Below, piece after piece: positions 25,867 to 33,630 of a DNA stretch of 64,000 nucleotides. The notes beneath the pieces are model-generated. The model made no database searches. It was not told the origin of the DNA and saw only the letters and a program-made list of their open reading frames with translations. The stretch covers positions 62,001 through 126,000 of the forward strand of contig JAOAPY010000031.1 in assembly GCA_025463135.1 (NCBI GenBank). Direction: 5' to 3'. This DNA is from Acidobacteriota bacterium. GTDB lineage: Bacteria; Acidobacteriota; Blastocatellia; Pyrinomonadales; Pyrinomonadaceae. How positions within the stretch are numbered: the first letter of the stretch is position 1; each line of letters starts with the position of its first letter. The translations under genes and the position numbers were made by a program.

Positions 25867-27996
25867 ATGAACAGAAGGTTAGCGCTCTGTCTGCTGCTGA
25901 TCATCTCAATCGCAGTTCTGGGGACACTCTACTCTTCCGCTCGCACCCTGGTGCCTGACAATCCTGCTCCATCTAAACCTGCCATTCCAATTTTGCAAAG
26001 CCAGTGCAAGTCCGGTGCTCGAATACCATTGACCGGTAAAACCTGTGGCAAGGTTCAGGACCTGCAACTCAGTTGCAATTTGCCGGCCGATATTGTGCCC
26101 ACCCCAAGCCCTCCGGCGCCGCCCAATTACAACGTCATGCAACGCTCGGCCGACATCTTTTCGTGGCAGGAATTTATCGCCCTCAACTGGCCGGCGCTGG
26201 CCGGTCAACGTGGCGTGCCCGATCCGGATCGACCCATAGGTTTTCCGGGACCAAGGGTTTGGGAAACATGGAAAGAGGAATACGAAGTCTATCGTCCTGA
26301 CGGTAAGCCACCCGTTGCGTGGAACGTACCCGAACAACTTCCCGCAGCCTGCTCGACCGGGGGCGCCACAAAAGTTTTCTTCCGCACGCAGAAAATTGAT
26401 GACATAGTTGACTCGACATTGCAGGCCGCGGCCGCTACCGCTTCGCCGTTGCCGACACTCACCGATCAAAAAAGAAATCTGGTTCGCTATGAGATTCGGC
26501 TAAACAAAGTGATGTTCGACTACATCGTTCAGCAGCAGCTCTATGACGCCCACGTTCAAACGGTTGCGCGCTCAGTCTCGTTTCCTGATGGCGGGATGCT
26601 GCTCAAAGCGGCGTGGCGAGAAGTCAGTCCGGCAGAAGAGCCGTTGTTCCACACAGTCACAGCCTGTGTTTGCGATAAGCAGAAAGATGGGACACTCGCT
26701 AACTGCCGTACTAAACGAATGGGTTTGGTTGGCTTTCACATCACGCAAAAGACCCCCAGCTCGCCGCAGTGGATCTGGTCCACGTTTGAGCAAGTGAATA
26801 ACGTGCCCGAACCCAGTGGGCAGGCGCCCTACTCGTTCAATAATCCGAACTGCACAACGTGTCCGCCGAATAAACAAACGCCGCGCGGTACGCCGACTCA
26901 AATCAAACGGGACATACCTATTCCTTCCAGTGAACCCGACTGCCTGCGCATTCAGGATGCGGTTGATAACGTTCGCATCCTCAACCAGGATGTGCAGCGA
27001 GTACTGAAAGATTCGGGGTCTGTTTTTTCTCGTTACCAATTAATCAACACGCAGTTTCCATTGCCGCCCACGGGATTGAAACCATCGACAGCCTTCTCAG
27101 TGCTGCCTGCAGTTTTAGGCAACACCACCATGGAGTCTTTTGTGCAGCCCACTTCAACTTGCATGGGTTGTCATGCGACGGCGCGCTCGGTGAACCAGAA
27201 CCGGTTCGTCTCATCTGACTTCAGCTTCACGCTGAACAATGCGCAACCCTTGCTGCCCGGCTGCAAAGTAATTCCGCCGCCGGCCAAGCCAGTCACCACT
27301 TTTGATCGCTTGAATTGGACCGCGATCAAACGCGGGTATGAACTGGTCACAAATACTTACGAACTGTTGCCGAAGTTCGTGCCCAAAGCAAAGCTGCATT
27401 GCTCGAGTTGCCATCTGAATGCCGGCGGCAACAGCGACGCTGCCTGGTGGGTTGATTTGAAAACCGAATATCCAACTAAGCCGGACTTACAGGCACGCAT
27501 CAACCATTGCTTCACCAACAGCCTGAACGGTTACGAACTGTGTACGCCGGCCGGGAAAGGATCGAAGGGCAACTGTGACGGCAATACGGATATGAATGCC
27601 ATTACAACCTACATGCAGTGGCTTGACGAGCAAGCGGCGATCATTCCGCTGTGCAACACCGTAGCGCATGGTTATCCGCCAATTTCGAACGGGACAGGTA
27701 ATGTGACGAATGGTCAAAAGACTTTCGTGCAAAAGTGCGCTGTCTGTCACGGTCAAGACGGTCAGGGTCGTTACGAAAACAATACCTACTATCGACCGGC
27801 GCTTTGGGGACCACACTCTTTTAATCAGGCGGCCGGCATGTTCTCAGACCCGGCAATGCTGGCGGCGTTCGCGCGTTGGAACATGCCTTTGATGGCGGGC
27901 GGATTATTGACTGATCAGGAAGCCTGGGACGTTGAGGCTTTTATTCATTCACAGTCAAGGCCTGTGAGTCCACCCAGTCCTAGTCCCACTCCTTAA
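25867..27996 (+). CDS. Exported tri-haem c-type cytochrome
   Basis: The 709-residue protein has a signal peptide (RRLALCLLLIISIAVLGTLY) and three CxxCH haem motifs: CMGCH (432), CSSCH (512) and CAVCH (624), the last in a typical mono-haem cytochrome c domain (NGQKTFVQKCAVCHGQDGQG, VEAFIHSQSRP). Ahead of them lies a long region without recognisable domain, with DIFSWQEFIALNWPALAGQR and EEYEVYRPDGKPPVAWN. It is likely a periplasmic or cell-surface redox protein. The CAP-domain gene follows by 28 bases, so the two may be co-transcribed. Electron donor and acceptor are unknown. Confidence 0.87.
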   Translation: MNRRLALCLLLIISIAVLGTLYSSARTLVPDNPAPSKPAIPILQSQCKSGARIPLTGKTCGKVQDLQLSCNLPADIVPTPSPPAPPNYNVMQRSADIFSWQEFIALNWPALAGQRGVPDPDRPIGFPGPRVWETWKEEYEVYRPDGKPPVAWNVPEQLPAACSTGGATKVFFRTQKIDDIVDSTLQAAAATASPLPTLTDQKRNLVRYEIRLNKVMFDYIVQQQLYDAHVQTVARSVSFPDGGMLLKAAWREVSPAEEPLFHTVTACVCDKQKDGTLANCRTKRMGLVGFHITQKTPSSPQWIWSTFEQVNNVPEPSGQAPYSFNNPNCTTCPPNKQTPRGTPTQIKRDIPIPSSEPDCLRIQDAVDNVRILNQDVQRVLKDSGSVFSRYQLINTQFPLPPTGLKPSTAFSVLPAVLGNTTMESFVQPTSTCMGCHATARSVNQNRFVSSDFSFTLNNAQPLLPGCKVIPPPAKPVTTFDRLNWTAIKRGYELVTNTYELLPKFVPKAKLHCSSCHLNAGGNSDAAWWVDLKTEYPTKPDLQARINHCFTNSLNGYELCTPAGKGSKGNCDGNTDMNAITTYMQWLDEQAAIIPLCNTVAHGYPPISNGTGNVTNGQKTFVQKCAVCHGQDGQGRYENNTYYRPALWGPHSFNQAAGMFSDPAMLAAFARWNMPLMAGGLLTDQEAWDVEAFIHSQSRPVSPPSPSPTP

Positions 27997-28024
27997 GGCG
28001 ATTGGGGAGTCGGCCTGGTCAAAG

Positions 28025-29017
28025 ATGACAGGCTTCAAGGTGATGTCTCAAAACACAAGCGTGGTGAACATAAAAGAATCGGCTATTGCTCGCCGCTCAT
28101 TTCTGAAGGCAGCCGCACCTTGTCTTTTATTCGCGATGGGATCGGGGGCATCGATCCTCAAATCTCAAGTTCTCGCCGAGCGAGGGGAATTTGGTGACAG
28201 CGATCTCGGTTGGGTCCGCGACCAACTTCTCGAACTGGTGAACTCAGAACGTGCTGCAGCCGGATTAAGTCAGTTGCAACTTGATGATCTCGCTTCCAGC
28301 GTAGCTAATAAGCATGCTTATGATATGGCTCAAGCCAAATTCATGGGTCACTGGGGCAGCGATGGGCGCAAACCTTACCAACGCTATTCATTCGCCGGCG
28401 GCATCGATGCGATGCAGGAGAATGTTTCCTCAGCTTACAATATCGCCTCGATTACTCCGCTGCGAGTTTTCACTGATCTGCGAGACATGCATGTGAAGAT
28501 GCATAGCGAAACTCCTCCTAACGATGGACACCGGCGCGCTATGCTGGGACCGCAGCATACTCACGCAGGCTTCGGCGTTGCGCGCGAAGGCCACAATCTC
28601 AGGCTCACGGAGTTGTACCTTTCCCGATATCTGGAACTGAGTCCCTTTGCACAGCAAGCAAAACAAAAAACGACCTTGAGTTTGAAAGGTAAACTGCTGA
28701 GTTCCAAATATGCGCTGCACGAGGTAGATATTTTTCATGAGCCCTTGCCCTCGGCGCCTGATATCGCCTGGCTGCGAACGCCGCGATCTTATTCTCTTCC
28801 CGAGGAATTCGTCCCACTGCGTCCCAAAACACCGTTTCCAACTACCTACACGGATGGCAGCAAAGGCGACTATGAATGGAGCCGCAGCGGCACGTTTCGT
28901 GTCCCCGTCAAGCTGTCAAAAGACGCACCGGGCATTTATACGGTCCTATTCTGGATAAAGAGATTCCCTGAGGATACGAAGTTCCCCGCGGCCCAGGTTT
29001 GTATCCGCGTTGACTGA
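28025..29017 (+). CDS. CAP (SCP/PR1) domain protein with Tat-type signal
   Basis: The 330-residue protein begins with a Tat-like twin-arginine sequence (ARRSFLKAAAPCLLFAMGSG), followed by a CAP-superfamily domain (LLELVNSERAAAGLSQLQLD, MGHWGSDGRKPYQRYSFAGG, QENVSS, NDGHRRAMLGPQHTHAGFGV). The CAP fold is used for secreted binding or enzymatic functions. The C-terminal third (PLRPKTPFPTTYTDG, YTVLFWIKRFPEDTKF) is family-specific and may be a beta-sandwich. The first ATG is at 28025 and an alternative is at 28043. It sits 18 bases before the GH47 gene. Confidence 0.84.
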   Translation: MTGFKVMSQNTSVVNIKESAIARRSFLKAAAPCLLFAMGSGASILKSQVLAERGEFGDSDLGWVRDQLLELVNSERAAAGLSQLQLDDLASSVANKHAYDMAQAKFMGHWGSDGRKPYQRYSFAGGIDAMQENVSSAYNIASITPLRVFTDLRDMHVKMHSETPPNDGHRRAMLGPQHTHAGFGVAREGHNLRLTELYLSRYLELSPFAQQAKQKTTLSLKGKLLSSKYALHEVDIFHEPLPSAPDIAWLRTPRSYSLPEEFVPLRPKTPFPTTYTDGSKGDYEWSRSGTFRVPVKLSKDAPGIYTVLFWIKRFPEDTKFPAAQVCIRVD

Positions 29018-29035
29018 CCGTTACACGACACACCT

Positions 29036-30469
29036 ATGCGTCACTCAATCTTGGCTTCCATCGTGCTCTTATCAATCCTGCCCGGCGCCAACGCATCGTG
29101 GGCTGGAGCGCAACAACGCGTTATCAAGCGCAACGACGACAGGGCAAAGCTCGCGGCCCAGGTGAAGTCCGAATTTCTGCACGCCTGGAAGGGCTATAAA
29201 AAATACGCCTGGGGTCATGATGATCTTAAGCCGTTGAGCAAGGGCTATCACGATTGGTATGCCGAGCCGCTGTTGATGACGCCGGTCGACGCGCTGGACA
29301 CCATGATCATCATGGGGATGAAAGACGAGGCTGATCGCACGCGCGAGTACATCGTCAAAAACCTCTCCTTCGACAAAGACCTGCCGGTACAAAATTTTGA
29401 AATCACGATTCGCCTGTTGGGTGGTCTGCTGTCCGGCTATCAATTGACCGGAGATAAGCGGCTGCTGAGTCTGGCCGAGGATTTGGGCAACCGCCTTTTG
29501 CCGGTGTTCGAATCGCCGACCGGATTGCCTTACCGCTATGTCAATCTCAAGACAGGAAAAGTGCGTGGCGACGTAACCAATCCGGCCGAAGCAGGCACGC
29601 TGTTAATTGAGTTCGGCACGCTGGCCAGGCTCACTCACAAACCAATTTTTTACGAAAAGGCGAAACGCGCTTTGGTGGAAATCTACAAACGCCGTTCGCC
29701 CATCGGACTGGTCGGGACCTGGATTAATGTAGAGACCGGCAAATGGATCGATACCGATAGTCACGTCAGTGGCGCTATCGACAGTTACTACGAGTATCTT
29801 CTAAAGTGCTGGCTGCTGTTCGGCGATGAAGATTGCCATCGCATGTGGCTGGAAAGCATCGCCGCGATAAATAAGTACCTGGCACAAGACGTTCTGCATG
29901 ACGTGATGTTTGCGAAAACCGCGCAGTCGAAACAACCCGAGCTTTGGTACGGGCATGCGGATATGAGCACCGGAAAACGCTCCGCGACAACTTACGGTGC
30001 GCTGGATGCATTCTTCCCCGCCGTTCTCGCCTTATCAGGCGACCTCAATCGGGCCCGACGGCTGCAGGCGTCTTCCTTCAAGATGTGGTCGCTATACGGT
30101 ATCGAGCCCGAGGAATTGGATTACAACTCAATGCAGATAGTCTCGCCTGGGTATCCATTGCGGCCGGAGATAGTGGAATCAACCTACTATCTCTATCACT
30201 ATACCGGAGACCCGCGCTATCAGCGTCGCGGCGAGGAACTGTGGAAAGATTTTGTGAAGCACTGCAGAACTGATGAAGGCTACGCAGCACTCAAGAGCGT
30301 AGTGACAAAGGCAAAGACCGATTCGATGCAAAGCTTTCTATTTGCTGAGACGTTCAAATATTTCTATCTGTTGTTCGCGCCCCCGCGCACACTCAACTTC
30401 GACAAAGTGATCTTCAACACCGAAGCGCACCCGCTGACGAAAGGAGCGGCACAGGCGTCCCGCCCGTGA
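29036..30469 (+). CDS. Secreted GH47 alpha-1,2-mannosidase
   Basis: The 477-residue protein has a signal peptide (SILASIVLLSILPGANASWA). It matches the (alpha/alpha)7-barrel GH47 family: SEFLHAWKGYKKYAWGHDDL, PVDALDTMIIMGMKDEAD, FEITIRLLGGLLSGYQLTGD, HVSGAIDSYYEYLLKCWLLF, LRPEIVESTYYLYHYTGDPR, DSMQSFLFAETFKYFYLLFA, and the C-terminal NTEAHP, where the threonine ligates calcium. It should remove alpha-1,2-linked mannose from glycans. The family is best known from eukaryotic ER/Golgi enzymes, with some bacterial members. The TGA stop lies inside a palindrome (30448-30469). Confidence 0.94.
   Translation: MRHSILASIVLLSILPGANASWAGAQQRVIKRNDDRAKLAAQVKSEFLHAWKGYKKYAWGHDDLKPLSKGYHDWYAEPLLMTPVDALDTMIIMGMKDEADRTREYIVKNLSFDKDLPVQNFEITIRLLGGLLSGYQLTGDKRLLSLAEDLGNRLLPVFESPTGLPYRYVNLKTGKVRGDVTNPAEAGTLLIEFGTLARLTHKPIFYEKAKRALVEIYKRRSPIGLVGTWINVETGKWIDTDSHVSGAIDSYYEYLLKCWLLFGDEDCHRMWLESIAAINKYLAQDVLHDVMFAKTAQSKQPELWYGHADMSTGKRSATTYGALDAFFPAVLALSGDLNRARRLQASSFKMWSLYGIEPEELDYNSMQIVSPGYPLRPEIVESTYYLYHYTGDPRYQRRGEELWKDFVKHCRTDEGYAALKSVVTKAKTDSMQSFLFAETFKYFYLLFAPPRTLNFDKVIFNTEAHPLTKGAAQASRP
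30448..30469. repeat. GGCACAGGCGTCCCGCCCGTGA palindrome fused to a gene end
   Basis: This 22-base element matches the TGGCACGGGCGTCCCGCCCG copies at 60041 and 60081, with one substitution. It encodes the last residues of the GH47 enzyme (AQASRP) and supplies its TGA stop. Confidence 0.78.
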
Positions 30470-30504
30470 TCTCCGCCAGGGAGCACGCCGCCGCCTAAAA
30501 CACT

Positions 30505-30599
30505 ATCCGCAGATTACGCCGATTCGACAGATTAACTGCAAAACTGTTTGAAGGTTTGAAGGATTCGTTTCAATCCGGTAATCGGCGTAATCTGCGGAT
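30505..30599. repeat. ATCCGCAGATTACGCCGATT inverted repeat
   Basis: Perfect 20-base arms at 30505-30524 and 30580-30599 face each other across 55 bases between the convergent GH47 and prolyl oligopeptidase genes. It may form a bidirectional terminator-like structure. Related ATCCGCAGATTACnCAGATT repeats are known from several bacterial groups. Confidence 0.82.
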
Positions 30600-30611
30600 T
30601 AACTCTTCTCT

Positions 30612-32870
30612 TCAGTATTTTGGAGTTACACCAAGACTCGTCATAAGAAAAGCGTAAATATCCGCCGTCTGCTCGAGCTGTTTAGTAGTGCTGCTGGCGC
30701 CATGTCCCGATTTCGTGTCGATGCGAATCAGCACCGGGCTGTCGCCACCCTGCGCGGCTTGCAGCGTCGCCGCATACTTAAACGAATGCGCCGGCACCAC
30801 GCGGTCGTCATGATCCGCTGTTGTTATCAAGGTCGCCGGATACGTCGTTCCCGGTTTAATATTGTGTATCGGGGAATAAGCGTAGAGCGCTTTGAACTCG
30901 GCTTCGTTGGCATTCGCGGAGCCATAATCGGCAGCCCAGTTCCAGCCGATCGTGAACTTGTGAAAGCGCAACATGTCCATCACTCCCGCCTGTTGGATCA
31001 CGGCCTTGAATAGCTCCGGCCGCTGATTGGCCACCGCGCCCACCAACAAGCCGCCATTCGAAACTCCATGAATCGCGAGTCTGCCAGGCGAAGTGATTTT
31101 GTCCTTGATCAGAAACTCTGCTGCCGCAATAAAGTCGTCGAACACGTTTTGCTTTTTCAGCTTGGTTCCCGCTTCGTGCCACTTCTCGCCGTACTCGCCG
31201 CCGCCGCGCATGTTCGCTGAGGCATAAACGAATCCCTGTTCGAGCAAAGCAATACGCAGCGCGTTAAAGTTCGGACTGCTTGTGATGTTAAAGCCGCCGT
31301 AGCCATACAAGAGCGTGGGATTGTTGCCGTCAAGCTTGATGCCCTTCTTGTGGACCAGGAACATCGGCACGCGCGTGCCGTCTTTGCTGGTATAGAACAC
31401 CTGCCTGGTTTCATAGTCACCCGAATTGAATCCGGGAATATCAACTGAGCGAAAAAGCGATTTCCTTCTGCCGGCGATGTCGTACAGGTAAATTGTCGGT
31501 GGAAAGTTGAACGAAGCAAAAGTGTAAAAGACAACCTTGTCGTCAGCGTTCCCGGAAAACGATCTCGTAGTGCCGGGTGCAGCTTCGGGAATCGAGCCAG
31601 GCCCCGGCATGACGATTTCATTTTCGAGTTTTCCACTCAGGCTGTAGACATACGCTCGCGTGGTCACGTCCTTAAGATAAGTTGCGAACAACTTGCCACC
31701 CGCGGAATTGACGCCTTCCAGCGGCTCGGCCTTTTCCGGCAGCACGTCCTTCCAGTTCTGCTCGTCAGGACTCGCTGGGTCGAACGATATGACGCGGCCA
31801 TTCGGAGCTTTGTGATTCGTCTCGAGCAGGAACCTGCCATTCACTTCGTCAATTAGTCGGTAGCCATCGTCACCAATCTCGGCCACGATCGGCGAGAATG
31901 TTTTTTCGCTCTTCGACAGATCTCTATAGAAGAGTGCATTGCCTTTGTGCTTAGCGCGTTCCGAAACCGAAAGCACGGCGAAGCGATCGTCTTCGGTGAC
32001 GACGACATTGTGGAATCGCAGTGAGTTCTCTTTGTCTTCGTAGACCAGTTCGTCTGCAGATTGCGGTGTGCCCACCTTGTGAAAGTAGACCGCCTGGAAT
32101 TCGTTCCTGGTCGTCATCTCCTTACCCTTTTCAGGGGCCGGATAACGGCTGTAATAAAAGCCTTCGTCACCGCGCCAGGAAACGCCTGAGGCTTTGATCC
32201 ACTCGAGCTTGTCAGGCAGAGTTTGTCGGCTCGCGACTTCCATCACATAAACGTTGCTCCAGTCCGAGCCACCCTGCGACACGCCGTAGCCGAGATATTT
32301 GCCGCTCCTGGAAAGCGAGAACGCCGCCAGCTTCGAAGTGCCATCCGCCGAGAGTTTGTTTGGGTCGAGCAATAGTTCCGGCGCGCCGTTCAAACCCTTC
32401 TGCATGTACTGCACGTTCTGGTTCTGCAAGCCGTCGTTTTTGGAAAAGAAATACCAGTCGCCGCGACGCGTCGGCGCCGTGAAGCGCGGATAGTTCTGCA
32501 ATGTTTCCAGCCGCGTCTTGATTTGGGCGCGATAAGGAATCGTGTCGAGGTACGCGAACGTGACTTTGTTCTCGTCCTCAACCCACTGTTTGGTCTCCGC
32601 CGAATTCTCATCCTCCAACCAGCGATACGGATCCGCCACCTTCGTCCCAAAGTAATCATCAACCTGCTCAACCCGCTTCGCCTCCGGGTACGCAAGCTTC
32701 GTCGATGCTTTCGCCGCACCAGTCCCGACTCCCATACCCGTCGCCGATGGATTCGTCGCCGGCTGTTGCCCGCCCCGCGCTCCGACGCGCACCGCGAGCG
32801 GCGACAGCGACAAGACCGAAATGGCAAGCGCGATTAAGACAAGAAGAGAGGTCAAGGCTAGCTTTTTCAT
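30612..32870 (-). CDS. Prolyl oligopeptidase (family S9A)
   Basis: From the ATG at 32870 the product has 752 residues. An N-terminal signal or anchor (TSLLVLIALAISVLSLSPLA) is followed by a seven-bladed beta-propeller region and a C-terminal alpha/beta hydrolase. Catalytic residues are Ser604 in GVSNGG, the Asp in TTADHDDRVVPAHS, and His in SGHGASS. WKNV, YGYGGFNITSSPNFNALRI and MRGGGEYGEKWHEAG are family hallmarks. It cleaves short proline-containing peptides. The TTG eight codons upstream is in frame, but a GGAG before the ATG favours the ATG. Usually periplasmic. Confidence 0.94.
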   Translation of the reverse strand: MKKLALTSLLVLIALAISVLSLSPLAVRVGARGGQQPATNPSATGMGVGTGAAKASTKLAYPEAKRVEQVDDYFGTKVADPYRWLEDENSAETKQWVEDENKVTFAYLDTIPYRAQIKTRLETLQNYPRFTAPTRRGDWYFFSKNDGLQNQNVQYMQKGLNGAPELLLDPNKLSADGTSKLAAFSLSRSGKYLGYGVSQGGSDWSNVYVMEVASRQTLPDKLEWIKASGVSWRGDEGFYYSRYPAPEKGKEMTTRNEFQAVYFHKVGTPQSADELVYEDKENSLRFHNVVVTEDDRFAVLSVSERAKHKGNALFYRDLSKSEKTFSPIVAEIGDDGYRLIDEVNGRFLLETNHKAPNGRVISFDPASPDEQNWKDVLPEKAEPLEGVNSAGGKLFATYLKDVTTRAYVYSLSGKLENEIVMPGPGSIPEAAPGTTRSFSGNADDKVVFYTFASFNFPPTIYLYDIAGRRKSLFRSVDIPGFNSGDYETRQVFYTSKDGTRVPMFLVHKKGIKLDGNNPTLLYGYGGFNITSSPNFNALRIALLEQGFVYASANMRGGGEYGEKWHEAGTKLKKQNVFDDFIAAAEFLIKDKITSPGRLAIHGVSNGGLLVGAVANQRPELFKAVIQQAGVMDMLRFHKFTIGWNWAADYGSANANEAEFKALYAYSPIHNIKPGTTYPATLITTADHDDRVVPAHSFKYAATLQAAQGGDSPVLIRIDTKSGHGASSTTKQLEQTADIYAFLMTSLGVTPKY

Positions 32871-33630
32871 CTGATAATTTCTCCGGACTGACAAGTAATT
32901 ACTGAAGATTTTTTCCGCCTCATACTCTAATCAGATTCCGCTAAGAACTCCAACTCGCAACGCAAAAACTTGAAACTGCTTCCTACTCCTTCCGTCTTTC
33001 ATCTGATACCGGGCTTTTACAACCAACCTTTTTCTATTGACCCGAACCATACACATAGTCCCGCATCGTAATCTTCGCTTAGAACAATGGGTTCCCTCTG
33101 ACTCGAGACTTGGAACCACGAGTACCTGTTGGGCTGGTCCTCGAACTCAGCATTGCCGTAATCCTCTCGGTCCAGCCTTTGGTGATAATTCTGCGAATAC
33201 ATCACTAACTACTTGCTGCGACCACCTGTGGATCCTAAGAGGCTGCGTTGATCGTGTACTGAGAGCGGGGGCCAACGATGAAATCATTGACGAGATTAAG
33301 GATTGGCTTTCCCTAATTTATGTGGCCTGGAGCATGAGAGGGGGTCTCTGGAACCCTTAAAACGTATAAGGCGCTGGACCAACTGAGTCGTGATTACAAT
33401 AATCTCCTCAAGTTGGTACCAGCGAGTTCGGAACATCAACGCAAATGACAGTTGAATGGTATCCTGTCGAAGTCCTGCAAGGACCAGTTCACTTCTTTTT
33501 CCTCGGCGTTTTGACGCCGGGATCGGTTTGTTTGATCTGTTTTCGTCGCGTAGCGACGCTCGCGTCGAAGACTCTTCTTCAGAACTTACTGAGAATGTCG
33601 AACATCATCTTGTCGGACCCTGTACTAGCG
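32871..33630. other. Intergenic region, no gene supported
   Basis: About 760 bases between the prolyl oligopeptidase start and the SWIM gene stop. Several small open frames exist (for example plus-strand 33037-33360), but none has a convincing ribosome binding site or recognisable motif. Base composition looks more AT-rich than that of the neighbours. It could hold decayed coding sequence or a regulatory RNA; nothing can be supported. Confidence 0.5.
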
